From the NCBI GenBank assembly GCA_013176395.1, contig JABMLP010000017.1, positions 1-64,000 of the forward strand: a stretch of DNA of 64,000 nt. The letters are read 5' to 3'. This stretch comes from Venturia oleaginea. Taxonomy: Eukaryota; Ascomycota; Dothideomycetes; Venturiales; Venturiaceae. The notes below the pieces were generated by a model. It saw only the letters and a list, made by a program, of their open reading frames with translations, did not search any database and was not told the DNA's origin. The position numbers and the translations under genes are program-made. Positions 20,671 to 32,624 of this stretch are shown one piece after another. Position 1 is the first letter of the stretch; each line of letters starts with the position of its first letter.

Positions 20671-22271
20671 AAAACAGCACACACAGCGAGAACTCAATTT
20701 TTGGAATTTACAGAAGTATCATCTAAAGATCATCAAAACACCTCTGCCAGTGGCCGCTCCGGCCTCTAGAGGCCATCGCGCGTCCCTCAGCGTCGATGAG
20801 ATATCTCTAGAGTCGCCGTCGCGGCCACGGCAGAGCAAGCAGACGAATACATGAGCAAGCTACACGAACGATGCGTCCACCAAAGACAACAGCAACCATC
20901 TAGTCACTATCTCCCGGCTAGTCCATCACCCCAGATGACACTGCAACGCTCCGAGTCGACGAGTCACTGCTAGAACGGCAATACCTTCAACACATCTCAA
21001 ACACCAGACGCCCGGTGCGCAACAATCGGCACCACACACCACTGCAACGACTAGACAATCTCTCCCAACGTCTTGGCAAACCGTCCTGCTACAAGCTGTT
21101 GCCCAGAGCCTTGAGCCTCTCCCCAAACTGTTGCGTCCCAGTTATGGCATTGGCAAGAGTAGGTGCGCGACACAGTAAGTAGTAAGGACGCATAGAAGGA
21201 GCCTATTGGCGGCAAATCCCCTCCCTGTAAGCTAGCAGACGTAGCCTTGAGCCTCTCCCCAGACTGTTGCGTCCCAGTTATGGCAGTGGCAAGAGTAGGT
21301 GCGCGATATAGCAAGCAGGGAGAGCGACTAGCAGCAGATAGGCTCCGACTATAAGACGACAGGTCTACAACACAATCGGTGCGACACGATACGGCAGCTG
21401 CTAGAGAACCTCATCTACTATCGTCTCCGCAAACCGTCCTGCTGCAAGCTGATGTCCAGAGCCTTGAGCCTCTCCCCAAACTGTTGCGTCCCAGTTATGG
21501 CATTGGCAAGAGTAGGTGCGCAACACAGTAAGCAGTAAGGACGTATAGAAGGAGCTTATTGGCGGCAAATCCCCTCCCTACAAGCCAGCAGACGTAGCCT
21601 TGAGCCTCTCCCCAGACTGTTGCGTCCCAGTTATGGCATTGGCAAGAGTAGGAGCGCGATATAGCAAGTAGGAAGAGCGACTAGCAGCAGGTAGGCTCCG
21701 ACTATAAGACGGCAGGTCTATAGCACGATCGGCGCCATACAATACGGCAGCTACCAGACAGCCTCGTCCACGGGCATACCCGGAGTATCACACCCAAGCA
21801 GCGAAATCACGACTACGATGGTTACTATTGTCTCCAGCATCACACAACCAAATACACCGCCGCATAGGAATCTGGTGCAAGGCAACTTTCACAAGCAGAA
21901 ACATACTTAGGGAACCCATTGGCCTTGAGGGATAAGGCGAAACAGATAGACAAAGCTGAGCATTAGAGGGAGACTGTAGGTAAAAGGTTAGCGAAACACG
22001 AGGCATTGCCTCTTGAGTCTACATAGCACAGATATACTAGCAGAATAACCAGTATCTACAAGAGCCAGCGGGCATTTGGAGATACTGGTTAAGGGAAAAG
22101 AGGGAGGACGGAGGGGACAGCTGGTCTTGTTTCAGTGAACGGGGCGAAGTGGGGCGCGGTGGATTATATAATCTATCACGTGTCGGCTGTCTGATGAAGT
22201 CCTCCTAACCGGACATAGCTGCCTGATTAAGCGGCTGCAACCGAGTAGGATAAAATCAATCAATCAATCAA
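20671..22271 (+). mobile_element. SINE-like non-coding retroelement, copy 1
   Basis: About 1.6 kb. It begins near aaaacagcacacacagcgag and ends with a (atca)n tail. Inside are four copies of a core gcctctccccaRactg (about 21115, 21251, 21467, 21604), arranged as two blocks offset by about 353 bp. The sequence is nearly identical to 28383-29856 and, inverted, to 58347-59950. No long ORF has a recognisable domain. Its right junction is the same as that of copy 2, inside the LTR of gypsy element 2. No target duplication is found on its left. Confidence 0.75.
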
Positions 22272-22332
22272 TTAGAACCTTATGCAATATCATTATGTCT
22301 ATACGTATCTACGTCTCTCTCAATCCCTGACA
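22272..22332 (+). repeat. Left LTR fragment of gypsy element 2
   Basis: It matches the final part of the right LTR (29857-29917), from ttagaaccttatgcaatatc to cctgaca. The 5' two thirds are absent, replaced by SINE-like copy 1. Confidence 0.8.
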
Positions 22333-22948
22333 GTATATTGCATCAATAAACCCGATTACCACAGCAGACGATTCCGACTCGTCAGCTTACCTCCAGACAC
22401 GACGATGCCGCACCGCCGTTCAAACGCTATCCGGAGGGCTTTGCTAACAGTCCAGCAATCGAGGTTCACGACAGCGACAGCAGACGGCAATGAGACTCTC
22501 CCTCACCTCAAGGAGCGCAGTGGGCGACACCAAGTCCAGAGCCATGGCCATACCAACGTACAGTGGAACGCGTCGGAGGACTGGAATGGAATGGGTACTT
22601 CAAGAGCTAGGGAACAACCAGATAGTACTGGGAGTTGCGAAGGTGGAACGTCTTCCACAAGCATACGATGCAATGCGTGGCATCCCATAAGACCACATTC
22701 CTTGGATTCAGAAACCTCCGTGTTGGTGACACATGGGAATAGTAAGAAGGTTGTCAAGAAGAGCTATCACTGCATGCGGTTGAATGTGGCTATCCGTCTT
22801 AGGCGTTGAGACAAGCAAACAGTGTTATACATTGTCCCAGCCACGAGCGAAAACTCATAAAACTACACCGCTGCGTGTTGTCTATGCTGCTGTGTTCACT
22901 TCTGCATTTCATCTGCAAGAGCTTACCTTCATCGAACAGACAACTTTA

Positions 22949-24028
22949 ATGAGCGACGAAGAAACAGCTTCACGAAGCAACAGCTTACCACGTACACCTT
23001 CTCCCTCCAGCCTCTGTTACCTCCGTGAGCAAACACCAGGTCACTACTACTCCTCCTCTCCAATGGAAGGCCCTTCCAACGTTCAGAGTCCGTCAAAGAA
23101 GACCAGTGGTCCAGCTCTTCTCAACGACAAACACACACCCCGTGGGCGCGGTAGTCGAGCTCAGGTTCCTTTACCTACAGGCTTTGTTCCAGTCCCAGTG
23201 TTCACACAACCCGGCCTCTTTAAGCGAGCCCTGTCTCCCATACGTGATTTGGCCGGCGCTTTTGTCACCAAGAATTTGAAGGATGGCGAAATCCAAGAGA
23301 ATACCCAGGACACCCAGAGCCAATCTACCCTCCAGGGCACGCGTTTCCAAACTGCTGGCATTAATCCACAGTTCACACAAGGCACTCCTCCCATCCTCAG
23401 AGCAACCACGGATGAGGAAGACTTAGATGGCCGACTATCACGTAACAGCAAAGGCAAAGCTCGGAAGGATACTCCTGATATTAACGAAAACGTGTTTGTT
23501 ATGGCACCCCCGGGCGAACGATTCCAGTGGTGCAGCTGGAAAGATTGGGACCAGCCTGGCAAACCCCCGTTCGATAGAGTTCATCTTGAACTCCGACACT
23601 TCCTGAGTAATGATGACCCACTGCTTCACTCTGATATCGCTAGCTACCTCAACTTTAAAGTTAATCAAATTCCTGAACTCATTGCCCAGCATCCACGGCT
23701 CTTTGAGACCGGCCTACTGAGTATGATCCGATTTGGCCAGTACTTGGAAGAGGCCAACCTCGATCTGCGAACGGAACTGCATGAAGGAACTGTGGCTAAG
23801 AACTGTGTCCGCTATCATCAAGAGCGCGACAAGTCTAGGAAGACTGAACGCCTCCAAGACGCTGAATTGAAGCTGTTGCGTAGTCAAACGGATACGTTGC
23901 GCAACCAGCTCCTGACTTCTCAGACTCGTGCCACGAAACTAGAGGACAACCTCCGAAAAGAATCTGAGGATCATCAAGCCACTATTAATGACCTTGAAGC
24001 TGAACAGCAGGCTTCCAAGACAGCTTAA
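22949..24028 (+). pseudogene. gag: Gag-like ORF of gypsy element 2
   Basis: The ATG at 22949 starts a frame of about 360 codons. The N-terminal half is Ser/Pro/Thr-rich. The middle has FQWCSWKDWDQPGKPPFDRV, and the C-terminal 80 residues form a predicted coiled coil with many Glu, Leu, Arg and Gln. The frame stops at TAA (24026-24028), but the same frame continues with coiled-coil-like sequence (KAHEIAILSYRKSLENSVQL) for about 40 more codons, so this TAA is probably a nonsense mutation. I see no zinc knuckle. Assignment as Gag is by position before the protease. Confidence 0.6.
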
Positions 24029-24460
24029 AAGGCCCACGAGATTGCTATTCTCAGCTACCGCAAGTCGCTCGAGAACTCCGTACAGCTTCGCAATCGAACT
24101 CAGAATGCCCTCTCTACCGCTGCTGCTGTCGCCTCTCCGTGGAGGTGAAGGCCATTACCAGAACATGTACAGTGCTTGCCCTCAGGCTCCTCGCGGCCCC
24201 AAGTTGAGTGCCATGCAATCAGGTCCTCCTGAAGACGACCTCATCGACCTTGGTAGTCATGACTTGGTTGAGTATGACGATCATGCCTCCGCACAAGATA
24301 ACTCAGAATCCGATGATGAACCTCATCGAAAAGATTAGCCCCTGTCAAACCTCTCATTTGCCAGGGGCTAACATCAGAGAGCACGCTCTCTCGAGCAATC
24401 AACCTATCCTCCATTCAGTCACATCTCACCCATCTTGACGACTCTGTTCCGGAAAATGTT

Positions 24461-27400
24461 GTGTTATCCGCTCTTCAGGAGGAACATGATAGTGATCACT
24501 TAATCATTCCTTGCAAAGCCCTTACCCGGACCGGAGAAGTTGCAACGACAGCCTTCATCGACTCTGGAGGGTCAGCGACGGCATACCTCACGTCATCTTT
24601 TGCAAAGACAAATAAACTTGTAATGGTACCTCTGGTCAAGCCCAAACTGCTTGAACTGGCTGATGGATCCAAACTCAATACTCTGACGCATATGGCTATC
24701 CTGGATCTTGCTGTTGGAGACCACATTGAGCAACTTACTTGCTATGTGGTCGACAGTTTAGGCGCTTACAATCTCATCCTTGGCATTAACTGGCTCGACA
24801 CTCATGACCCAGGCATCCGTTGGTCGGAAAGAACTGTTACCTTCCACTCCGCATATTGTCTTCACAACTGTTTGACACATCATCTCCCTGTCACCATTCA
24901 GCAGACAGGTTGGGTTCGCAAGCAGACCGAAGACCGCATTCGTACACATCTAGAATCCACTTCCCAACCAATTCCTTCGGTCTCTGCAACACTACAAGTG
25001 CCGCCAAAGCCACCTGATTACTATCCAAGGAAACCTGATCGCAGTTCCAGGGATCCAGCAAATTTCGATATCAAGATGGTAACCTCCAGGGCCTCCATGA
25101 TTATGGCCTCACGACCTAACTATGAAGTCATCTCCATCAACCCTGCCACTGACTTTGACTGGTCTGCAGACAAAGAGGACTTAGTTCAAAGACTTAAACG
25201 CCTGGATGTCGACACATCTCCTCTTTTTAAAGCCTCTACAGCTGATTTCGACAAGTTCCAGGAACAGCCTTCCTACCTGACCACTCAACAGTTGCAAGAA
25301 CTGCTACCCAAGCAGATTAAAGATATGCATGGAGCTTTCAACAAACGTGAGGCGGATTCGCTGCCTCAGAGGGGGCAACATGACTTCAAAATCGATTTGA
25401 AGCCCGAACTTCAGAAAGCTGGCCTGTTTGTCGACATCAAAAAGTCTGAATTCAATGTCAAATCAGTCAAGTTCCTTGGATTGGTTATCACCACTGAAGG
25501 ACCTCAAAATGGACCTCGCCAAGATCAAAGCCATTCAGGAATGGAAGACTCCTGTAAACATTCATGACGTGTCATCATTCCTTGGGTTCTGCAACTTTTA
25601 CCGTCTCTTCATTCGGAACTTCTCCAACATTGCAAAACCCCTCACAGAAATATAAAAGGGTATCACAGATTGGAAACCTAGCAAGATGCCGCCATTTATC
25701 TGGATTGACGATATCCACGGCCAGGCATTCCGCAATCTCAAGGCGGCCTTTGACCCCGACATCATCCTTAGTCACTTCGACCCGAGTCTCCCGACATGGG
25801 TTGAGACAGATAGCTCAGATTGGGTAGTTGCTGGGGTTCTCTCTCAAATGCACGCTGACGGTATTCTGCGTCCTGTGGCCTTCTTTTCCAAAAAGATGAA
25901 CCCAGCAGAGTGTAATTACGAGATCTACGATAAGGAACTTCTCGCTATCATTCGTGCCTTTGAAGAATGGAGACCTGAGCTCGCCGGCTTAAATTCAGAT
26001 ACACCAACACGAGTTCTAACTGACCACCGTAACCTACAGTGGTTCATGACAACGAAGCAACTGAACCAACGACAGGCTAGGTGGAGCGAGTTCTTGTCAC
26101 AGTTCCACTTTGAGATCCAATACAGACCCGGAGTTCAAGGCACGGAACCCGATTCACTTACCCGACGTTCCCAGGACTTGCCTGAAGCCAATATGAAAGA
26201 CGAGCGACACGAGCATCGCAAACAGCAACTCCTTAAAGCTCAGCATCTATCAAAAGAAGTAAAACGCAGCAATGCGACTTCAAGCTTAGAGGCAATTCGA
26301 CTCTCTGCGCTCATCTTTGCGGACTACGACCTGGAACAGTCAGTCCGCAAAGACTACAAGACAGACTCAGTTGCTATACAGATTAAGAAGTCACTGGCGG
26401 ACAAGAATCTGACACCCGAGACTCACAAGTTGTTCCCCGGCAAACAGTTATACGATTTCAAATGTAACCAAGGACTCCTCTTTCTAGAACATCGCATGTA
26501 TGTCCCTCCAACAGTGAGACTTCCACTTCTCCGATCTGCTCATGAGTCCAAGATCGGTGGCCATGGTGGCAGAACATCCACGTACGATCTGCTTCATCGG
26601 AATTACACCTGGCCCAACATGTCACAAGATGTCGCTCAGTTTGTCCTTCATTGCAGGCGATGCATGCGAATCAAGAAATCTAGACAGCGCAAACCCGGAC
26701 TGCTGCAACCTCTACCTCCAGCAGAACGACCATTTCGAGAACTTACGATGGACTTCATTGTAGACCTTCCACTAAGCGCTTTCAATGGAATCAACTACAC
26801 CAACATCCTGATGGTGGTGTGCCGCTTAACTAAACGCCGCAAGTTTATACCGATGGTGAAGATCACTTCACAAGATCTTGCTAAAGCCTTTGAACGAGAA
26901 GTGTGGAAGGAATGGGGCTTCCCTGAGTCTATTATCAGCGATAGAGGCTCTAACTTCATGTCTGAATTCTGGACCTACCTGTGCGAAAGGATCGGAACTC
27001 ATCCAAAGTTCTCTACAGCCTATCATCCTGAATCAGATGGACAGTCTGAGATAGCCAACGCCTTCCTGGAATAGTACCTCCGAGGTTTCTGTAATTACGC
27101 ACAAAACGACTGGGTGCAACTGTTGCCATCAGCAGAATTCTTCTCAAATAACAAGGTCAACTCGTCGACTGGCGTGTCACCCTTCTTCGCATCCTACCAT
27201 TGCCACCCACGGACTGGAATTGAGCCCCCAGGACCTCCTAGAACAGGACAAGAGCGGCTTCAACGACTCTCAGTTGACGAGATCCTTAGCCGTAAAGAAG
27301 CCCTTTGGCGACACCTGAAAGACGAGATTGCCTGGGCCTCCACTGAACATGCCATTCAGGCCAACAAAAAACGTCGCGACTCTCCCGAGTACAAAGTCAA

Positions 27401-27935
27401 GGACTTGGTCATGTTGTCTACAAAGAACATCAAGACTGAGAGGCCTACTGCTAAACTTGATGACTACCAAATGGGACCTTTCGCAATCACCCGAGTCGTC
27501 CATGGCGGAAAAGCATTTGAACTGGCTCTGCCAAAACAACTCCAAGGCCTACACCCTGTGTTCCATCCCAGCCTGCTGACACCAGTGTCAACACCTAAAT
27601 ATCCAGAACCTTATCCCGGACAGATTATCGAACCGCCTCCACCGGTCAAGATCGTTCGTCAAGACGGAGAACACGAAGAGTGGTCTGTTGACGGTATACT
27701 GGATTCTGGATGGAAACCAGTCCGTGGCCGCACTCCCAAGAACAGCCAAAGGCAAATGCGACTCTGGTACCTTGTCCAATGGGAAGGTTACGACAAACCT
27801 ACTTGGCACAATGCTAAAGATTTGACAGCATGCGATGAACACATCGCCAACTTTCACCACTTCAATCGAGATGCTGATGGCCCAAGAGATGGATTCAAAC
27901 CACCGAAGGACTGGAAGCCGTGCTCCACTAAGTAA
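24461..27935 (+). pseudogene. pol: Pol of gypsy element 2: PR, RT core deleted, RH, IN, chromodomain
   Basis: The protease has AFIDSGGSATAYL with the normal DSG, then LILGINWLDTHDPGIRW. The RT reading jumps from HDFKIDLKPE (about 25410) directly to LQKAGLFVDIKKSEF. In complete elements these are separated by roughly 150 residues that include the catalytic YXDD, so the RT core is deleted. A one-base frame change follows near 25495. A TAA lies at 25653-25655. RNase H (WVETDSSDWVVAGVLSQ, VLTDHRNLQWFM), the integrase zinc motif, DDE residues (TMDFIVDLP, ISDRGSNF, ESDGQSE) and a C-terminal chromodomain (LVQWEGYDKPTWHNA) are recognisable. A TAG at 27072-27074 follows AFLE. The product cannot be functional. 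Confidence 0.88.
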
Positions 27936-28260
27936 CCACACTACTTCAGCCAATCGACTCCTCTCCGCCATCCCGGCCTGGCTGCCATCACACAATGCGT
28001 ATCACTTTCGCGTTGCTTTCGCGTCCTAACCGTGTCGCACTCACCGTTACCCCCACTGCCACACATTCACCGCATAGTGACCCCCACTACCGCGCATTTG
28101 CCGCATTTTCAAACAACTTTTCTTCGCTTCATCACTGTCACTACCGCACGTGCTCACATTACATTGTTTTTTCTTTGGTTGATTATCAATGGGCTTGTTG
28201 TAATTGGTTCAACTGTCTCCCTTTTCTTTTCACGTCGTCGCAGGAGCTATGACGACGCCT

Positions 28261-28270
28261 GAGGGGGGGG
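28261..28270 (+). promoter_or_regulatory. Polypurine tract of gypsy element 2
   Basis: gagggggggg followed by tca and the LTR start TGTCACGG at 28274. Confidence 0.7.
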
Positions 28271-28273
28271 TCA

Positions 28274-29917
28274 TGTCACGGATCCGGACTTTCTTTATTC
28301 TTTGTCCACAGGTCACGTGACTAAAGGTCACGTGATCTTTGACTTAGTCTGATCTTGAGCTCTCCGTAGAACTTAGAACCTTGAGAAAACATCACACACA
28401 GCGAGAACTCAATTTTTGGAATTTACAGAAGTATCATCTAAAGATCATCAAAACACCTCTGCCAGTGGCCGCTCCGGCCTCTAGAGGCCATCGCGCGTCC
28501 CTCAGCGTCGATGAGATACCTCTAGAGTCGCCGTCGCTGCCACGGCAGAGCAAGCAGACGAATACATGAGCAAGCTACACGAACGATGCGTCCACCAAAG
28601 ACAACAGCAACCATCTAGTCACTATCTCCCGGCTAGTCCATCACCCCAGATGACACTGCAACGCTCCGAGTCGACGAGTCACTGCTAGAACGGCAATACC
28701 TTCAACACAACTCAAACACCAGACGCCCGGTGTGCAACAATCGGCACCACACACCACTGCAACGACTAGACAACCTCTCCCAACGTCTTGGCAAACCGTC
28801 CTGCTACAAGCTGTTGCCCAGAGCCTTGAGCCTCTCCCCAAACTGTTGCCTCCCAGTTATGGCATTGGCAAGAGTAGGTGCGCGACACAGTAAGTAGTAA
28901 GGACGCATAGAAGGAGCCTATTGGCGGCAAATCCCCTCCCTGTAAGCTAGCAGACGTAGCCTTGAGCCTCTCCCCAGACTGTTGCGTCCCAGTTATGGCA
29001 GTGGCAAGAGTAGGTGCGCGATATAGCAAGCAGGGAGAGCGACTAGCAGCAGATAGGCTCCGACTATAAGACGACAGGTCTACAACACAATCGGTGCGAC
29101 ACGATACGGCAGCTGCTAGAGAACCTCATCTACTATCGTCTCCGCAAACCGTCCTGCTGCAAGCTGATGTCCAGAGCCTTGAGCCTCTCCCCAAACTGTT
29201 GCGTCCCAGTTATGGCATTGGCAAGAGTAGGAGCGCGATATAGCAAGTAGGGAGAGCGACTAGCAGCAGGTAGGCTCCGACTATAAGACGGCAGGTCTAT
29301 AGCACGATCGGCGCCATACAATACGGCAGCTACCAGACAGCCTCGTCCACGGGCATACCCGGAGTATCACACCCAAGCAGCGAAATCACGACTACGATGG
29401 TTACTATTGTCTCCAGCATCACACAACCAAATACACCGCCGCATAGGAATCTGGTGCAAGGCAACTTTCACAAGCAGAAACATACTTAGGGAACCCATTG
29501 GCCTTGAGGGATAAGGCGAAACAGATAGATAAAGCTGAGCATTAGAGGGAGACTGTAGGTAGAAGGATAGCGAAACACGAGGCATTGCCTCTTGAGTCTA
29601 CATAGCACAGATATACTAGCAGAATAACCAGTATCTACAAGAGCCAGCGGGCATTTGGAGATACTGGTTAAGGGAAAAGAGGGAGGACCGAGGGGACAGC
29701 TGGTCTTGTTTCAGTGAACGGGGCGAAGTGGGGCGCGGTGGATTATATAATCTATCACGTGTCGGCTGTCTGATGAAGTCCTCCTAACCGGACATAGCTG
29801 CCTGATTAAGCGGCTGCAACCGAGTAGGATAAAATCAATCAATCAATCAATCAATCTTAGAACCTTATGCAATATCATTATGTCTATACGTATCTACGTC
29901 TCTCTCAATCCCTGACA
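28274..29917 (+). repeat. Right LTR of gypsy element 2, interrupted by SINE-like copy 2
   Basis: LTR sequence covers 28274-28382 and 29867-29917. The direct repeat ttagaacctt at 28373-28382 and 29857-29866 marks the SINE-like insertion. Perfect 5-bp ends TGTCA/TGACA. Confidence 0.8.
28383..29856 (+). mobile_element. SINE-like retroelement, copy 2
   Basis: Flanked by the 10-bp direct repeat ttagaacctt. It ends in an (aatc)n tail of about six units. It has three of the gcctctccccaRactg cores; one 137-bp unit present in copies 1 and 3 is missing. Confidence 0.82.
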
Positions 29918-31283
29918 CGTCGCTCCTTGGTTCGGTCGCTTCTCTTAAGAGCCGTCGTTGCTCGCTCCATCGTTTGCAATCGAGTAGGAAATGCTGCACG
30001 CTTTCCACGACTCCGCATTCTTCGCACAATGGCGACTCCACCGCTCCGATTCGGTTCAGGTACTTGTTCAGTCGGCAATGTGACGTCCGTAATTGAGCTA
30101 GGGTTTGGGCCTCTGTTTTGGATAGTCTATCTCCATCTCGCCACGCCTTCGGATCACGGTCATCTGGCACGTTTTATCTGTTGATTGGCCGGACGCAGGC
30201 CAGGGCACGTGAATTTTCATTGTGAGCGAGCAAGCCATTGAGCCCTGAGCCATACAGGCTTCCTCAGCCACACGGGGCTTCAGCCACGGGGTAGGTCTCA
30301 GGATGGCATGCCCACGGCTCAATTGCTTCTCGATTGAAGGCAAATGAGGTGCCCTACTGCCCGCACGTATAAGACGTTGACTACAGGGTGTAGGCGGGTG
30401 GGAATCTAGATACAAGACGAGCCTCAGAGGGCTCAGAAGTCGTGCGATATGCGAGATCGCCATGTTGTTGTTGTCGCTTGGTCGGACGAGGCCCTTGCTC
30501 CACCAGATAGACACTAGCACTGGTTATAGATGGTGCGCGTGTGTTTTCCAGGGATAGCAGCATCGATAGATTTGGTGAATCTCTCTCATCGCAGTGGTTT
30601 ATTGCTTGGCTGACAGCTCTTTTTTGCTTGCCTAATCAGTGCTGAGCGTAGTCGTATCTCTGACGGGACTGCGCTCCCTGCTTTGGTACTTCTTTTGGCC
30701 ATTTTGTCTGCCGCTTCGTTGCCCTTGATGCCAGAGTGTGCCGGGATCCATTGAAGAACCACGGCAATACCCTTTTGATGTAATTGCTGCGTAGCTGACA
30801 AGATATCCTTGATGAAATGCTGGCCTGACTGCTGTCTCGGCTTGCGGATACTCTTCAGCGCACTCTGATTGTCCGAGAAGATGGTGAGTTTTCCTTCTGC
30901 CGGGATCATTGTCCATACTGCCAGCTGGCTCAGAGCAGTACTGATTGCTTTCAGCTCTGTCGCGTATACATTGCCGTTTGCTGCCAATCCCGTTGTTGCG
31001 TACTGCTCGAGTATAGTCCTGTTTTCGTCTGGTAGAATGTACACCATACCTGTCCCTAGCAAGCCATTTCTACCTGAGCCGTCGGTGTAGCAGGTGATTT
31101 CGTCTCTGTCTTGTGTTGTGGTAGGTTTTACAGCTTCGTCGCGTTCTTCGATAATCATGCTGGGCCCCTCGATCCATGGTGCTTTTGCAAATGGTGTGAC
31201 TGTCTCAATCTGGGACATATTAATTCCTGCAAACCTGTCTGCCAACAGGCCAAGTGACGAGCGAAGCTTGAATGATTGATGTA

Positions 31284-32624
31284 CAGTAGGGTCGCACAAG
31301 TTTCCGTACAGCCGAGATCGCTCAAAAAATGGTGATTCTTGTAATTACATTATCGCGCTTTCAACTTGATCATTTTCGCTCATATTCTCGTATAATGTAC
31401 AGTAATACCAGGGCTACAAAATGAGCCATTCAGTGAGCTATTTAGTATTTTGTGTGCCAACCATCTGCCGCCAGTAATGCCTCAACCCTCCTTGGCATTG
31501 ACTCAAGTACAGCATCAAAATAATGTTGTTCAATAAGCCGCCAGGCCTTAATAAGTGCTTCTCCTAGAACCTCTCGTATATTGTCTACACCGCCAGTAAC
31601 GTATTCAATCATAAGTTCCACTTTGTAGACCAATTCCTTGAGCCTCCGCCAGAGGTTTTCAATCGGGTTCATATCAGGACTGTAGCGCGGCGCATCTTGT
31701 AGTGGAATGAGGTTTTCCTTAAACCAGACTATAGTCTTTTTGGCTTTGTGGATAGGCGCGTTATCCTGGATAAATTTAAGGCCCGGTTCGTATACTGTAG
31801 GTAGCATTTCATCGAGTAACTTGATATACGAGTTCGTAGAGTAGCCTTGACGCTTGCTCTCTAGGTCACGCTTAAGAATGTACAATTCAGAGCGCCCTAC
31901 TTGGCCAGAGAAGCATGCCCAAATCATGATAGACACTCCTTGACCCTTCTTATAGGTATCAATCATTGAGGTCTCCCATTTTTGTCCTGGTGTGCGAAAA
32001 CACCATGTTCTTGCCTTGCCGGTCCCTCGCTCAACTGAGCACTCGTCAGACCATATAATCTTCGCCCAATCTTCAGCTTTCCACGAGATGTGCTGCTCTG
32101 CCCAGAGCTTCCTGGCGTCAGCATGTACCTGTATGAGGAAAGGGCGCCTTGCAGACCTCCAATTTGCGATTCCGTACTCTTTCAATATCCTCCTGATGGT
32201 ATCCTTCGAAAAATCGATGCAAGCCTGTCTTTTGACCTCCTTGTACGTTAACTTAGGCTGCGTACGTATAATGCGTAACAGAGATCGTTCATCTCGGTCT
32301 GTATACGAGCGTGGCCGGCCGCTGGAAGGTAGGGATTCGCCGTTCTGGCGTAATGGGGCCTTTTCAAGGCTGTATTGGATGGTGGAACGCGGTAGTTTTT
32401 GTAGCGCCGCAATTGCGCCTAAACTGAGCCCGGCTTCACGCTGCGCATCAATTTTGCCGCGTTGATATGGAGTAAGACGATGATTAGGAAGTCTCTGCGG
32501 GTTTATAGGAGTCAATGGCTTTCGTTGAGGTGGCATAATGGTAGTGCAAAGATAATGTGTTAAAAAATGAGGTGTAGATTTCGCGTTTTCGCTTAATTGT
32601 ACGGAAACTTTTGCCCTAGTACTG
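31284..32624 (-). mobile_element. Tc1-family transposon, 1341 bp, intact, nested in LINE 1
   Basis: TA dinucleotides at 31282-31283 and 32625-32626 are the duplicated target. The ends are imperfect 27-bp TIRs starting CAGTA and sharing aagtttccgtaca (31284-31310, 32598-32624). One uninterrupted transposase ORF fills most of the element. Removing the element with one TA restores LINE ORF2 continuity. The absence of stops suggests recent arrival. Confidence 0.92.
31442..32536 (-). CDS. Tc1 transposase, DD34E, 364 aa, intact
   Basis: The ORF runs from ATG (32536) to TAG with no interruption. The N-terminal 120 residues contain two helix-turn-helix-like segments (RLTPYQRGKIDAQREAGLSL, DFSKDTIRRILKEYGI) for TIR binding. 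The catalytic triad is visible as IIWSDECSVE, KFIQDNAPIHKA and SPDMNPIENLW, with 34 residues between the second Asp and the Glu. The length is normal for Tc1. It cuts and pastes the element at TA sites. It is divergent from the Tc1 fragment at 19.1-20.2 kb. Confidence 0.93.
   Translation of the reverse strand: MPPQRKPLTPINPQRLPNHRLTPYQRGKIDAQREAGLSLGAIAALQKLPRSTIQYSLEKAPLRQNGESLPSSGRPRSYTDRDERSLLRIIRTQPKLTYKEVKRQACIDFSKDTIRRILKEYGIANWRSARRPFLIQVHADARKLWAEQHISWKAEDWAKIIWSDECSVERGTGKARTWCFRTPGQKWETSMIDTYKKGQGVSIMIWACFSGQVGRSELYILKRDLESKRQGYSTNSYIKLLDEMLPTVYEPGLKFIQDNAPIHKAKKTIVWFKENLIPLQDAPRYSPDMNPIENLWRRLKELVYKVELMIEYVTGGVDNIREVLGEALIKAWRLIEQHYFDAVLESMPRRVEALLAADGWHTKY

Larger units (their letters stand above)
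22272..29917 (+). mobile_element. Ty3/gypsy chromovirus 2, degenerate, with SINE-like insertions in its LTR regions
   Basis: The left LTR is reduced to its last 61 bp (22272-22332, ending tctctcaatccctgaca). The right LTR starts TGTCACGGATCC at 28274 after a run of G and ends at 29917 with the same tail, split by SINE-like copy 2. Without the insertion the LTR is about 160 bp with TGTCA...TGACA ends. Between them are gag-like and pol sequences with stops, a frameshift and a deletion of the RT core. To the right the element abuts a truncated LINE. Confidence 0.82.

Noticed and set aside
21788..22006. A 72-codon ORF conserved in all three SINE-like copies (MPRVSLSFYLQ...)
   Set aside because: Conservation is explained by the near identity of the copies; the frame has no domain and no better conservation than the surrounding non-coding sequence.
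22409..22809. ORF in the leader of gypsy element 2
   Set aside because: It precedes the gag-like ORF without homology and is probably untranslated leader.
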